64,000 nucleotides of DNA from assembly GCF_937616625.2 (NCBI RefSeq), contig NC_065574.1, positions 8,930,501 to 8,994,500 on the forward strand, given 5' to 3'. Each line of letters starts with the position of its first letter. Within the stretch, counting starts at the first letter, position 1. Below, piece after piece: positions 46,589 to 57,347 of this stretch. The position numbers and the translations under genes were made by a program. This DNA comes from Mercurialis annua. Lineage: Eukaryota; Streptophyta; Magnoliopsida; Malpighiales; Euphorbiaceae. The notes under the pieces are model-generated. The model was not told the origin of the DNA. It saw only the letters and a list, made by a program, of their open reading frames with translations, and did no database searches.

Positions 46589-46837
46589 GTCAATATTTGA
46601 TGCTATTATGAGCAATATATTCTTATTTATTTTGTTGATGAAAACATCTTATATCGTTTCCTCCCATTTTGGACATGCCAGGGTTCAAAGTATTAATATT
46701 ATTAATCAATACAGAATTGATAAAGGTACGGATGATGCCTTGCTACTGATCCAGTCTAGCTTTCTCCGGTTTGTAAAATTTAGAAAAACCACTATTGAGG
46801 AAATCCAATTTTATCTATTTCATTAGACCGCCTATTA
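46589..46837 (+). repeat. F-box 2 3' flank
   Basis: No gene; the frame 46581-46826 has no domain. 46706-46820 is duplicated at 31840-31950. Confidence 0.6.
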
Positions 46838-47149
46838 GAGCATCCACAGTCGTTAGACTGTTTTTGAGTCTGATAGCCATGCCACGTCAGCTTTTCATAA
46901 AATCCATATTTATTATACAATCTCCACAATAGTTAGACTTTAAAAAGTAAACTAATAAGGGTCCCACATTTTTATTTATTACATTGAATACAATTTAAAA
47001 GAACAAAACAAAAAATAAAAGAGAAGAGTGGGTCCCTTATTGAGTGGTTGGTGCATATCAACCACTCAATAAATATTGAGCTCTCACAATGGAAAGTGTT
47101 TAATACCAATAGGTTATTGAGCTTTAAAAACTCTCCATTGTGGATGCTC
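46838..47149. mobile_element. Tourist-like (PIF/Harbinger) MITE
   Basis: GAGCATCCACA at the left and TGTGGATGCTC at the right are exact inverted ends, each next to TTA (46835-46837 and 47150-47152), the usual PIF/Harbinger target duplication. No coding capacity. Confidence 0.8.
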
Positions 47150-47617
47150 TTAGGATGCCACGTAATTGAATAAAATCATCATTTTATATGAAATTCCAGC
47201 ATGGTAAGCCACGTGAGCAAAATTAAATCGATTTTAAAAAATTAAATAGAATTTGAGCAGAAAAATAAAATCAGGATAGAATTACAAAATTGTAAAGGTT
47301 TTACTGAAGACTATTTCAATAAGCAGAATTACTATTCTCAAGAGAAAATTATTAAAACTAAAAAATTAGAATGAGTCGTGAATCGTTAAACAGTCTGGTT
47401 AAAGGTTAGAAAATTATGAACTGCATATAATTATGAGCACTTTGCACCCATAAATTAACCGGCACAACTTAATCTACAAATTATTCTAACCTGTAGTGTG
47501 TCATATTCATTTGATTAGCAAATTAAAAACTGAAGCAAGACAGGGACATTGCAACAATATAACAAAATAGAAACTTTAAAAGTTAAAACAATGTTTGCTT
47601 TGAAATGAATATTGCTT

Positions 47618-48706
47618 TTAATTAGCATTAAAATCGACCGGAACAAGGCTTCTTGTGCATATAAATGAATCATAATACCACATGGGGTATCTCATAAGAC
47701 GATCCTCTGGCACTACCGGAGATGTTTCCTCCTCGTCGTACAATAATAAATCAGTGCTACGGATGTCCAATACTAAAAGTTTATTGCCAGTTTTATAATA
47801 CCCTATTGGCTTAAGAGTTGCCCTGTATACAGAGAATATTTTAGTCCATCCATATTCCTTCATCACCCAAGTCTCTACTAACAAGTTACCATCGTCAGCC
47901 AACATGCTCACACTAAGACATCCTCCTACTTCCCCTAATTCCACAGGCCAACCGGGTTCGTACGCTGTCTTTATATCAGGAACTGGCACCGTAAAGGGTC
48001 TTTCGTCTTCCAGATTGAAACCAACGATCAGCCGAGTATCAGAATTATCTGGTTCAGAGACAATCCAGTGCAAACAAGATCCTACAAGAACGCCGCACTT
48101 TCTATTAGTCGTAAAAATACCCAAATCATAAGGGTTACTCATATTATAAGGGAAGCCCTCGATCCTTCTACAAGATTTACGTTTTACGCTAAAAACCATG
48201 GCTCGGGATCCTTCTCTCCTGCTGAGTTTCCAGATTCTGATCACCTTGTAATCGTCGCTGACACGATCATAGCCGAATCCAACAAGAAGACTCTCGGAGC
48301 AACAAATTTTACGCCTCGATCCCCAAAGATCAGGTAGATGGGGTAGCGTTTGTTTCTTGTTGGTCGATGGATTCCACAGTATCATGCCTTGTTGAGGATG
48401 GCACAATGCGATTAAGCCATTGCAGGATCCAAATATAACACAGTTTTTCAAGTTATCATAGCAATCATAATCTCGCTGGTATTCTAGAGAATCTAAATCC
48501 ATAACAGTGTAAAAATCTCTTTTGAAAAAAGTGAGGTTACGGTCAGTGTTTGTGAGGATAGATTGAGAGAGATTGAGAGTTATGAATTCTGGGCTGTCAA
48601 TTAAAGAGCAAAACTCTTTCGATACGCACCTAAATCGAAGCAGAGACTTAACAGGTAAAAGTTTAAGTACGTCGCCCAAAATACATTTACCCATCCATAT
48701 ACTCAT
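47618..48706 (-). CDS. F-box 3: F-box/FBA protein, 362 aa, N-terminus replaced
   Basis: Inverted paralogue of F-box 1 and, unlike it, uninterrupted to its TAA after FNAN. F-box at about residues 10-52 (DVLKLLPVKSLLRFRCVSKE); FBA blocks FGSCNGLIALCHP near 117, LVGFGYDRVSDDYKVIRIW near 160, GVLVGSCLHWIVSEPDN near 214, ELGEVGGCLSVSMLADDGNL near 265 and LKPIGYYKTGNKLLVLD near 308. Compared with F-box 1 it lacks four residues in MKEYG(IRES)WTK. The first nine residues (MSIWMGKCI) are not the family's MSxxPxD; their DNA matches the upstream flank of F-box 1 (35954-35972), so the native start was deleted and an upstream ATG now serves. Expression and F-box strength are therefore uncertain. A G run lies 42 bp upstream of the ATG. 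Confidence 0.82.
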   Translation of the reverse strand: MSIWMGKCILGDVLKLLPVKSLLRFRCVSKEFCSLIDSPEFITLNLSQSILTNTDRNLTFFKRDFYTVMDLDSLEYQRDYDCYDNLKNCVIFGSCNGLIALCHPQQGMILWNPSTNKKQTLPHLPDLWGSRRKICCSESLLVGFGYDRVSDDYKVIRIWKLSRREGSRAMVFSVKRKSCRRIEGFPYNMSNPYDLGIFTTNRKCGVLVGSCLHWIVSEPDNSDTRLIVGFNLEDERPFTVPVPDIKTAYEPGWPVELGEVGGCLSVSMLADDGNLLVETWVMKEYGWTKIFSVYRATLKPIGYYKTGNKLLVLDIRSTDLLLYDEEETSPVVPEDRLMRYPMWYYDSFICTRSLVPVDFNAN

Positions 48707-48747
48707 TTAATTATGGGTTAATCTATACTATATATAAAAGCACGGAT

Positions 48748-48780
48748 GGGATTGGGGGGAGGGGGGAGGGGGGGGGGGGG
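48748..48780. repeat. G-rich run (possible G-quadruplex)
   Basis: A 33-base stretch with G runs of 3, 6, 6 and 13 or so, separated by single A or ATT. It lies 42-74 bp upstream of the F-box 3 ATG, on the strand opposite to the gene. In such AT-rich DNA it is exceptional. Length may be unstable or a sequencing artefact. Confidence 0.85.
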
Positions 48781-49324
48781 TGATAGGCACTTTTATGCTA
48801 ATGCCCTTGATATTTTTTTTATATAATTAATGTAAAATACTAATTGAATTAAGATATTCCTAATACAGTTAAAATAGACTACTAATCCTAATAAACTACT
48901 ACTTTATTTATTAAGATAATCGATTAAGAATGCTAATTAAGGTGAAATACTTCCACTAAATTATTATTTCACTATTATTTGAACATATATTTATTGTAAG
49001 AGTAAACTTCCGTGAGTTTTGTTGTATTCTTGATTTCATACAAAAAAACCATTAGTATAGTCTATGGTTTTTAGTTTGTACAAATTGTTATGTTCATTCC
49101 TTAATAATGTATGTTGTTAACTATTTATATTATGTTGCTGAATATAATACAAAAAAAATGTGGTTTAATTTTTTTTTATTAATTGGAATATTATGTATAT
49201 CAATAAATAATAAAATTTATTTTTTATATTAAATATCAGTTTCTTTTATATTTTATATAGGGTATGTTTAATGAATCAATTAATTAACATTACTTACTAC
49301 TAGTTTAATTATAAATAATAGTCT
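48781..49324. other. AT-rich intergenic DNA
   Basis: Nothing recognised. Confidence 0.4.
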
Positions 49325-50720
49325 TAGTCCAAATCTTTCAAAATCGGTTATTTTAGCCAATTTTAAAATATTTTAAACTTTTTTTAACCATTCTTGAATC
49401 GAACCGTAAAAGTGGACACCTCACTCGCCACGTCGCTGCAAACTCAGTAGAAATTACTAAAATAAAATACTAAACCTTGGTAAATTTTGTCAGTTATATT
49501 CAAATATTTCAAAAGCGGCCAGTTTAGCCAATTTAAAAATATTTTAAACATTTTTTAGTCATTCGTGAATGAAGCCGAAGAAGTTGTCATCTCACCTGCC
49601 ACATCGCTGCTAACTCAGCAGAAGTCATTAAATGAAACTAAGTTAGCAGCATCTAAAAATACAACCAAACTAAAAGTATCTCTAACCAAATTATAAGATA
49701 AACAAACCAAAATCAAAGCCAACTTTAAAATTTAAAATCTAATTAAATCTAAATTTCAATTAAATAAATTTATTTAAATTAAACATTAATCATCTTGAGA
49801 TTTTATTTTTATTCCGAAATGAAATCTAATAAAATCTAAATTAAATAAATTTATTTTATCAATTTATTAAATTTATATAAAATTCTATTTAATAAAATAT
49901 CAATTTATCTCGAAATTTAATTTTTTATTCCAAAAAAAGTTATTTTAAAATCTAATTTCACCGCCGCTATCTCACACTCCAGCCAAGTAGCTCCATCAAT
50001 GGAGAAGTGGCCGAAGTTGGAATGAAGAGGCGAAGGTGGTCGGAGTAGGAGACAGCGGTGGCAAAATTAAAATTTTATAACAGTTTTTTTTTTCGGAATA
50101 AAAAATTAATTTTCGAAATAAATTGAGATTCAATTGAATAGAATTTTAAATTAATTTTAATAAATCCATTAAATTAATTTAAATTTAATTAGATTTTAAA
50201 TATAAATTTAAGTAGATTTTATCTCGAAATAAAAATAAAATATCAAAACGATTAACGTTTAATTTAAATAAATATAATTTTAATAATTTTATTTAATTTT
50301 AGATTAAATTAGATTTTAAAATTTAAATTGGATTTGATTTTGGTTTGTTTTTTATGTGGTTTAGTTGGGTTTGTAGATGATGCCAACTCAGCTTCACTCA
50401 ATAACTTATGCTGAGTTGCCAACAATGTGGCGAGTGAGACAGCAATTTTTTTGTTTTGATTCACAAATGGCTAAAAAAAAGTTTAAAATATCCCGAAATT
50501 GGCTAAATTAGCCGATTTTGAAAGATTTGGATATAACTGACGAAACCCGCAAATGTTTAGTATTTTATTTTAGTGACTTTTGCTGAGTTGGCACCGATGT
50601 GGTGAATGAGGTGGCAACTTTTTCGGTTCGATTCACGAATGACAAAAAAATTCTGAAATTAAATTAGCCGATTTTCAAAGATTTGGATATAAAACAGAAC
50701 TCGAAAAAGTTTATTATTTT
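49325..50720. repeat. 1.4-kb foldback (giant inverted repeat)
   Basis: The left arm (49325-49960) carries two tandem units: CAAATCTTTCAAAATCGG and GCCAATTTTAAAATATTTTA, then CTCACYYGCCACRTCGCTGC and AACTCAGYAGAA. The right arm (50070-50720) carries their reverse complements (TTTGAAAGATTTGGATATAA, GCCGATTTT, TGAGTTGGC, GTGGCGAGTGAG). The centre near 49970-50060 is itself mirrored (ACCGCCGCTATCTC / GAGACAGCGGTGG). No coding capacity or transposase; no clean target duplication. Probably a foldback or Mutator-type MITE, decayed at the left end. Confidence 0.8.
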
Positions 50721-51003
50721 ATTGAGACTAACCCTTTAATTAATTAATACATCATATAATTGTAATATACTCATATGCTTATACGGTTAATTTATTTTGA
50801 AATTTTATTATTTCTATTACATTAATTTGGAAAAATAAAGGTTAAATGTTTTTGAGATCGCCGAACTATAATCTTATTACGAAAAGGCCAAATTATAAAA
50901 GTTACAAAATGGTTCCAAATTATTATTTTCTTACAAAAAAGGTCACCTTACTATGGATCTTTTCCTTATCTATATGATCAAAATTGTTTTGGTGGCCGTT
51001 TTA

Positions 51004-51537
51004 TAAGGTTTTAAAGTTCGTTAACCGTGTTGTGAAAAAGCTATAATTCAATAATAATCTTATAATTTTTTGTAATTCGGTAACCGTTTTATAAAAATCA
51101 TAGTAGTGTGATTAAAAAAGATATTTAACCCGAAAAACAGAGAAGCAAAAGTATCATCCTGCTTCAGATATGTTTGTCCAACTTTAACCCTTTTGCCAGC
51201 TTTAATTCTGTTATAATTAATAATTAGCCTAATCGCTAAAAAAATATGTATAAGGTTCACGCAGCATAGCAATAGCATACTAAATTAGAACAAAATTTCT
51301 CAAGTGATCATCATAACTGTCAGCGTAATGCATAGGAAGTGGGTGATCAAATTCCACTAAATTCCACTAGACAATAATCTGGAGAATCTAAATCCATCAT
51401 ATATGTTTTACATAATCACACATCATCCCTACAATTATCAATTATGGTCTGCTTGATTTTTTCAGGAAAAACTCAATGCAATTAATCTATACTCTTATCA
51501 AAGTATTAGAACAAAGTAATGTAATTTCATTAACTAA
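51004..51537. repeat. Segmental duplicate of 61925-62400
   Basis: AACAGAGAAGCAAAAGTAT, TTAATTCTGTTATA, TAGAACAAAATTTCTCAAGT and GGTCTGCTTGATTTTTTCAG occur in the same order as in the 3' flank of F-box 6. A short insert with F-box FBA text (51338-51405, CTAGACAATAATCTGGAGAATCTAAAT) is present only here. This is the 3' flank of F-box 4, now cut off from it by the copia element. 50721-51003 shows nothing. Confidence 0.8.
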
Positions 51538-51554
51538 GTATCAAAGCAATCAGC

Positions 51555-54101
51555 TCATAACACAACTGGTGAAAATGCATCTAGATAGTCAATTCCAGAT
51601 TTCTGTGTGTATCCCTTGGCTACCAACCTAGCCTTGTGCCTCTCAATACTCCCATCTGAGTTGTGTTTGATTTTGAAAATCCATTTGCATCCAATTGCTC
51701 TTTTGTTTGGTGGTAAAGGTGTGAGTTCCCATGTGTTATTTTTCTGCAAAGCTGTTATTTCAGCATTCATTGCTTGCTGCCAACAACTGTGTTGAACTGC
51801 CTCATCATATGTTGTAGGTTCTTGAATTGCTGATATGGATAATGAGTAATTTTTGTGTTGTGGTGATAACTTGTGATAAGAAATCACTTTAGATAGGGTA
51901 TGAGGAGAAGTGTTTGGTCTGGTTTGTTTAGATAGGATGAAGTCTTTAAGATGAGAAGGTGTTTTGGTTTGTCTGGTTGAATGTCTTGAAGGCTGAGGCA
52001 GATTTGAAGTAGGTGAATTTGTTGGTAAGACATTATCAACTGGTGGCTGATCTAGAGTAGATGAACCTGAATGAATTATATCAGTTTGTGTTCCTGCAAA
52101 AGTGTTAGTCTCACATTCAAAGTCATATGAATTATCAATGTTTGGTAAAACTAAAGAAGAAGAGAAATCTGGTTGGAATGCAGAAGTTAAAGGAAAAAAA
52201 TTTTCTGTGAATATCACATTTCTAGATACAGATACTTTATGAGTTGTGACATCATAAACTCTATATCCTTTGACATTTGAAGGATATCCTATGAATATGC
52301 ACTTAGTTGCTCTAGGATGCAGTTTGTTCCTATTGGGACCTACTGCAGAAACAAAGCATTGACAACCAAAAATACGAAGATTATCAAAAAGGGGATGGGA
52401 TTTATGCAAAACAAAGTAAGGACTATTGTTGTCAATGAGAGGGGAAGGAATTCTGTTGATAAGATATGCTGCATGTAGAATGCAATCAATCCAGAATTTG
52501 AAAGGCAGTGAAGCTTGAATTCTAAGTGATCTTGCTACATTCAACAAGTGTTGATGTTTTCTTTCAACCACACTATTTTGTTGTGGTGTGTAAATACAAG
52601 AAGTTTGATGCACAATGCCTTTAGAAGCATAAAAATCAGTCATATCAAACTCTTTTCCATTATCTGATCTTATGCATTTGATTTTGTATGAAAACTGAGT
52701 TTCAATAAGATTGACAAAATTGACAATAAGATTTCTGACTTCAGATTTTGTTTTCATTGGATATATCCAGACATATCTACTTTTGTCATCTACTATTGTT
52801 AAGAAATAGTAGTGACCATACAAAGAAGCTACAGAAAAAGGACCCCATATGTCCATGTGTATTAGATCAAAACAATTGTTAACAGAAGTAACACTTACAG
52901 GAAAAGAAGGTTTCCTTTGTTTTGCCAAATGGCATACATCACAATCAAAATTCTGATTGATAGTTATTTGATTATCTAGTTTAGACAAAGCTTTCATTCT
53001 AGGAAAAGAAGGATGGCCAAATCTGCAGTGCCATAAGTTTTCAGAAGAAACTTTACAAGAATTAACAAAGACTTCTTTTGAATGTGAAAATTGTGCAACA
53101 GGCTGCACTAACTGATATAAACCATTGCAAAGTTCAGCTAAACCAATCGTCCTCCAATGGATAATGTCCTGGATAAAACATTTTTGAGAGTGAACAATTA
53201 AACAACATTTGTTAGCTCTCAGCAATTGACTAACAGATATTAAATTGAAGGTGAAGTTGGGAACAAATAATGCATTTTTCAAAATCAAGGATGCTGATAA
53301 ATGTACATCACCAGTATGAGTGGCTTGAACAGTATGGGAATTAGGTAGCTTTATGAACACATGGGAAATAGTTTTTGCATTTGTTAACATATCAAGAGAA
53401 CTGACTATATGGTCAGTTGCTCCTGTGTCAATTATCCAAGAGAGTTTTGTAAATTCTCTGTTAGCAGAAGTAGAGTTCAGAACAATACCTGACTCCTCCT
53501 TCTGATTGAAATTTGCAGCAATTGTGTTTATCTGAGGCATAGCAGCATTATTATTCTGAGCAGCAGGATTCTGAATCAATCCAATCAGCTGATTGTACTG
53601 ATCTTTAGTAAGAGTCATAGGTGAATTGTCATCATCACTATTGTTGATATAAGATTCACTATTGCTGGTGGGACTAGAGTAATCCACATCCACTTGATTC
53701 ACTGATCTGTTTGGTGGTTTGTAACCAGGGGGGTATCCATGCTTCTTAAAGCATTTCTCAACTGGATGACCATATCCTCCACAGAAAGTACATGTAGGTT
53801 TCTTGTTGTTGTTGTTAAATTTCTTAGGTCCAGAACCATATGAATTCTGTCCAGAACCATTAGGCACATAGGAATTCTGTCCAGAACCATTAGATCCATA
53901 AGCATTGTACTGAGGAAATCCAATGTTAGGTCTATAACCATTCTGATTCTGATTGTAGCCAGAAAAATTTCCTCTTCCAGCAAACAGAATATTCGATTCA
54001 ATCATCTGTGGTTGAGCAGAAGTGCTCTCACCATTCTCTCGTTCATGTTGTATCACAAGTGCAAAAGCACGATTTATGGAAGGCAAGGGTTCCATTAACA
54101 A
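51555..54101 (-). pseudogene. copia gag-pol: zinc knuckle, protease, integrase, truncated reverse transcriptase
   Basis: The open frame of about 848 codons continues gag after a frameshift near 54100. Domains in order: CCHC zinc knuckle CTFCGGYGHPVEKC near residue 99; aspartic protease WIIDTGATDHI near 222; GAG-pre-integrase LWHCRFGH and CDVCHLAKQ near 355-400; integrase core with HMDIWGP, CIRSDNGKEF and VVERKHQHLLN (the D, D and E) near 418-520; then WELTPLPPNKRAIGCKWIFK and the RT start, ending at SPVVL with a stop. The catalytic RT core and RNase H are missing, so it cannot replicate on its own. No internal stop through integrase suggests modest age. Confidence 0.92.
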
Positions 54102-54706
54102 TATTTGTGAACCACATAAAACTTGTCATTAAGACCTTTTAGAAATCGTATCACAAAATCTTGATCATGATATTTTTTCACAGTTTCAACAAGTCCACAA
54201 CTGCAATTAGAGTTACAATGACAAGTAGGTACTGGCCTGAGGTTGCTCAATTCATCCCAAACAGTCCTCAAATGAGTAAAATAATCAACAACAGTAGAAT
54301 TACCTTGTTTCAAAGAATAAATCTCATTCTGAAGATCAGAGATCCTCACAGCATCTCCTTGAGCAAATCTGTCATGCAGATCATCCCACAGATCTTTAGC
54401 ATAATCTATCCAGATCACGCTTTGAGCTATGGATGGAGATAATGATCTCATAAGCCATGAGAGCACTAATGTATTGCAACGTTCCCAAACATCATATGCA
54501 AGATCTTCCCTTCCAGGTACAGGGATAGATCCATCAACAAACTTGATCTTATTCTTGGAGATAAGAGCCATTCTCATCGATCGCGACCAGGAATGGAAGT
54601 TGTTACCAGTTAAAAGAGAAGTAGTGAGAACCAGAGATGGATTCTCATTAGGATGTAAGTAATATGGACTCGAAGGCAAATCTTCTGACCTTGCAGTGTT
54701 CGCCAT
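54095..54706 (-). pseudogene. copia gag, N-terminal part
   Basis: 203 codons from the ATG at 54706, which follows the primer site by about 120 bp. The content is typical copia gag: ENPSLVLTTSLLTGNNFHSW, RMALISKNKIKFVDG, DLQNEIYSLKQGNSTVVDYF and HDQDFVIRFLKGLNDKFYVV. After KFYVV the frame shifts: the next readable text (ILLMEPLPSINRAFALVIQH) is in another frame, so about one base (or four) is missing near 54103. Confidence 0.9.
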
Positions 54707-54825
54707 TGAAATAGCTACTCAACGAGCTAAGAAAGATTGAAAGATTCAAAGAAAACAGAGAGAACAAAGGTGTTTGGCTGCTGAGAAAGTGACGAGAAAA
54801 TTCTTTTCAGAGAAAAAGAAATTGA

Positions 54826-54844
54826 GCTGATTGCTCTGATACCA
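54826..54844 (-). promoter_or_regulatory. copia primer-binding site
   Basis: TGGTATCAGAGC (minus) complements the 3' end of initiator tRNA-Met; AATCAGC follows. An inverted near-copy is at the broken end of the element (51538-51557). Confidence 0.88.
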
Positions 54845-54852
54845 TAACACAA

Positions 54853-55078
54853 TGTGTGTTTGGGAGAAAAGAATCTCGTGATTGTATTCAATGAAGAAGA
54901 GAAGTATATATACAACCTAAGAAATGTAACTGCTCCTAACAGATTGAGTCTGTTACTCTAACTGCCTTGCTGACTCAGCATTACATGCTGATCTCATGTG
55001 CTTAGCACAGTAAATAACTAACTAATCTAGCTAATTAAATATGGACAAGTGGCACATGAAAGATGGATGATGTAAACA
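54853..55078 (-). repeat. copia 5' LTR (226 bp)
   Basis: On the minus strand it starts TGTTTACATC and ends AACACACA. It contains a TATATATA stretch (54905-54912) and GCTTAGCACAG text. The primer site follows after 8 bases. The 3' partner is absent. Confidence 0.85.
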
Positions 55079-55096
55079 TTCTGTTAAAAAATAAAA

Positions 55097-56768
55097 TCAT
55101 TTAGCATTAAAATTAACCGGAACAAGGCTTCTTACACATTTAAATGAATAATTCCATTTGATTTCATCATCATCAGCATCTAAAATCCTAATTCTCTGAA
55201 CGCGTTTGCGGGGCTGATGTTCAGATGTTTGGTTCTCCTCGTTCTCGTCCTCGTCCTCGTCCTCTTGTAGGTCATAGCTCAATAACAAACATCTATGAAC
55301 GTCTAATAAGAGTTGATCGCCAGTTTTTGAATACCCTATTGGCTTAACATGTGATTGAAGACGATATACCATGCCTAGATTCGATCTACATACTGAGACT
55401 ATTTGGTTCAGCTGTTTCTTATAGTTGGTGGCTGTTAGTTGTTGCTGATAGCTGTTAGCTGTTGGCTGATAGCTGATAGCTGATATATCATAAGTGTTTG
55501 GTGAGATTTAATTAACTGTAGCTGTTTATATATAAAATGACCGTAAAAGGCATAATTTTTGTTTTTATTTATTAATTTATGAATATATTATATCATATAT
55601 TATTTAATAAAAGTATTAATAATTATTTTTTATAAAAAGCAATATTTAGTTTAAATTTATTTAGATATTTTTTTGATAAATTTATAATAAATTTTTCAAA
55701 AAGTTATTAAATTATATTTGTTTTAATATAAATAAAATAATTTTATATATTTATAAATGATTAGAAAATTTAAAAATAAATTAAATAATTTTATATATAA
55801 AAAACGATATATTCTAATAGGGGTAATTTTGTCTAAATAATGAAACAGCTATCAGATGTTGGCAAAAAGCTCCAAAATGCAGCTTTTCAAACAGCAACTG
55901 TTGGAGGTTCAAAAAGCTCCAAAAAACTCTGAAAAATTTCTCACCAAACACTTTGGTGGAGCTTTTTGAAAAGTAAAAGCCAAAAGATCCACCAAAAAGC
56001 TGAACCAAACACCCCCTTAATCCATGATTCTCTTTTCTATATTGCTTCATCACCCAAATCTCAACTAAGAAATCATCATGGTCATCCGTACACATGCCGA
56101 GGCATCCTCCTAGTTCCGCTAATTCTATAAGCCGACAATACTCACGATTTAATACATTAGGAATCGGCACTTCACGAAATCTTTCGTCTTCTAGATTAAA
56201 AGAAACAATCAATTGATATGCATGTTTTTTAAATGCAATCCAGTGCAAACAAGAACCAACAAGAGTACCCAGAACTCTTGCGTCACGCCAACCTACTTTA
56301 TAAGGAAAGTCTTGGATCGTTTTAGAACAATTATGTTTTATACTATAAACCATAACTCTCGATCTTTTTTCCCTCTCGTCGTTGTCTGTCCGGATCCTGA
56401 TCAACTTGTAATCGTCGTTGACGGGGTCATAGCGTCGAGAAGATGATCAGAGCTATGAATTTTATGATCCGGTCCCAAAAAATTAGGCAGCTTTAGTTGC
56501 GTTTTGTTGGATGGATTCCGCAGTAAAATGCCTTGATCGGGATGGTACAATGCGATTAAGCCGTTGCAAGAACCAAATATAACAAGATTTCTCAAGTGAT
56601 CGAGATGATAAGAATCGGTTTTATCCCCCAAAGAACTCTCAGAAGACACAGAAAAAGGGTGGTCAAATTCCATATGTTGGTAATCTGGAGAATCTAAATT
56701 CATTATATAGGTTTTATTGTTAACCTGTTGTAAATCTGTTTGAGCAATGAAGAGGACACGATTGGTAT
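55097..56768 (-). pseudogene. F-box 4: F-box/FBA pseudogene without its F-box, split by a MITE
   Basis: Read on the minus strand: the match to F-box 6 begins abruptly at codon ~55 (56768, CGATTGGT), so the F-box domain is gone. MNLDSPDYQHMEFDHPFSVS, FGSCNGLIALYHPDQG and LPNFLGPDHKIHSSDHLLD follow. A 7-bp deletion at 56430 shifts the frame. Then RIRTDNDEREKRSR, LVGSCLHWIAFKK and ELAELGGCLGMCTDD. After MKQYR the reading is disturbed and a MITE (55402-56017) splits the gene; QSHVKPIGYSKTGDQLLLDV, an acidic EDEDEDENEE run and VRSLVPVNFNAK complete it at 55097. Not able to make an F-box protein. Confidence 0.92.
55402..56017. mobile_element. hAT-like MITE inside F-box 4
   Basis: The right end read backwards is GGGGGTGTTTGGTTCAGCTT and the left end is TTTGGTTCAGCTGTTT, so the left end lacks the G run. 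The interior repeats GCTGATAGCTGTTAGCTG and CAAAAAGCTCCAAAA. Comparison with F-box 6 (62690-62720) shows a near-seamless insertion into TATTTTAATCC. No clear target duplication. Confidence 0.75.
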
Positions 56769-56984
56769 ACTATACCCTTTTAATTATAATTCATTTTATA
56801 AAAGGTATACTATACCCTTTTATTCGACCGATGGAGTTTCGATCACCACATCTTTTGTTTTACTTAACAAAACAAAACAAAAAACTTGAGCACTATTAAA
56901 CTAAATCAACCAAGCTCAAGCAATTATGATTAGAAATAGTATAAATTCAATGATTTTAATACGGTGATGACATTCCTAAAAAAA
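56769..56984. other. Breakpoint region of F-box 4
   Basis: It starts with two direct copies of GGTATACTATACCCTTTT (56762 and 56803) right at the point where F-box homology ends. The rest shows nothing. Confidence 0.6.
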
Positions 56985-57347
56985 AGGCCTAAGAGTCTAA
57001 AAGTATCCAAACTTTTTAATTTTTTTCCGTTTATAGCCTTAACTTTCAAAATCTTTGATTTTAGTCCATTTCTCATTTTTCAATTTCAATTATAGCTAAT
57101 TGCTCAAATATGAGTGGAAAAAAAATTCAAAATAATGCTTGATATTTGGAATTTTTGATGGTAAAATAATAAATTAGAATAATATGAAACAATATGAACG
57201 ACATATTTAAATTTTTTTCCACTTTTATTTGAGCAATTGACTATAATGAAAGTGAAAAATAAAAATTGGGCTAAAATTGAAGATTTTGAAAGTTTGGGTC
57301 ATAAACAAAAAAAATCGGAAAGATGGAGTATTTTTAATGATTATGCC
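56985..57347. mobile_element. Foldback MITE (AGGCCTAA family)
   Basis: AGGCCTAAGAGTCTAAAAGT at the left and ATTTTTAATGATTATGCC at the right; AACTTTCAAAATCTTTGATT is mirrored by GAAGATTTTGAAAGTTTGGG and AATTGCTCAAAT/ATTTGAGCAATT face each other. No coding content. Confidence 0.75.

Larger units (their letters stand above)
51538..55078 (-). mobile_element. Truncated Ty1/copia retrotransposon (5' LTR, gag, integrase; 3' half missing)
   Basis: On the minus strand: 5' LTR 55078-54853, tRNA-Met primer site, gag, zinc knuckle, protease, integrase and the first part of reverse transcriptase, where it ends. There is no YVDD box, no RNase H, no polypurine tract and no 3' LTR. No target duplication is seen at the outer edges. 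It lies in the 3' flank of F-box 4, between 51537 and 55079, as shown by comparison with the unbroken flank of F-box 6. At the broken end a 19-bp inverted copy of the primer site occurs (51538-51557). Confidence 0.92.
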
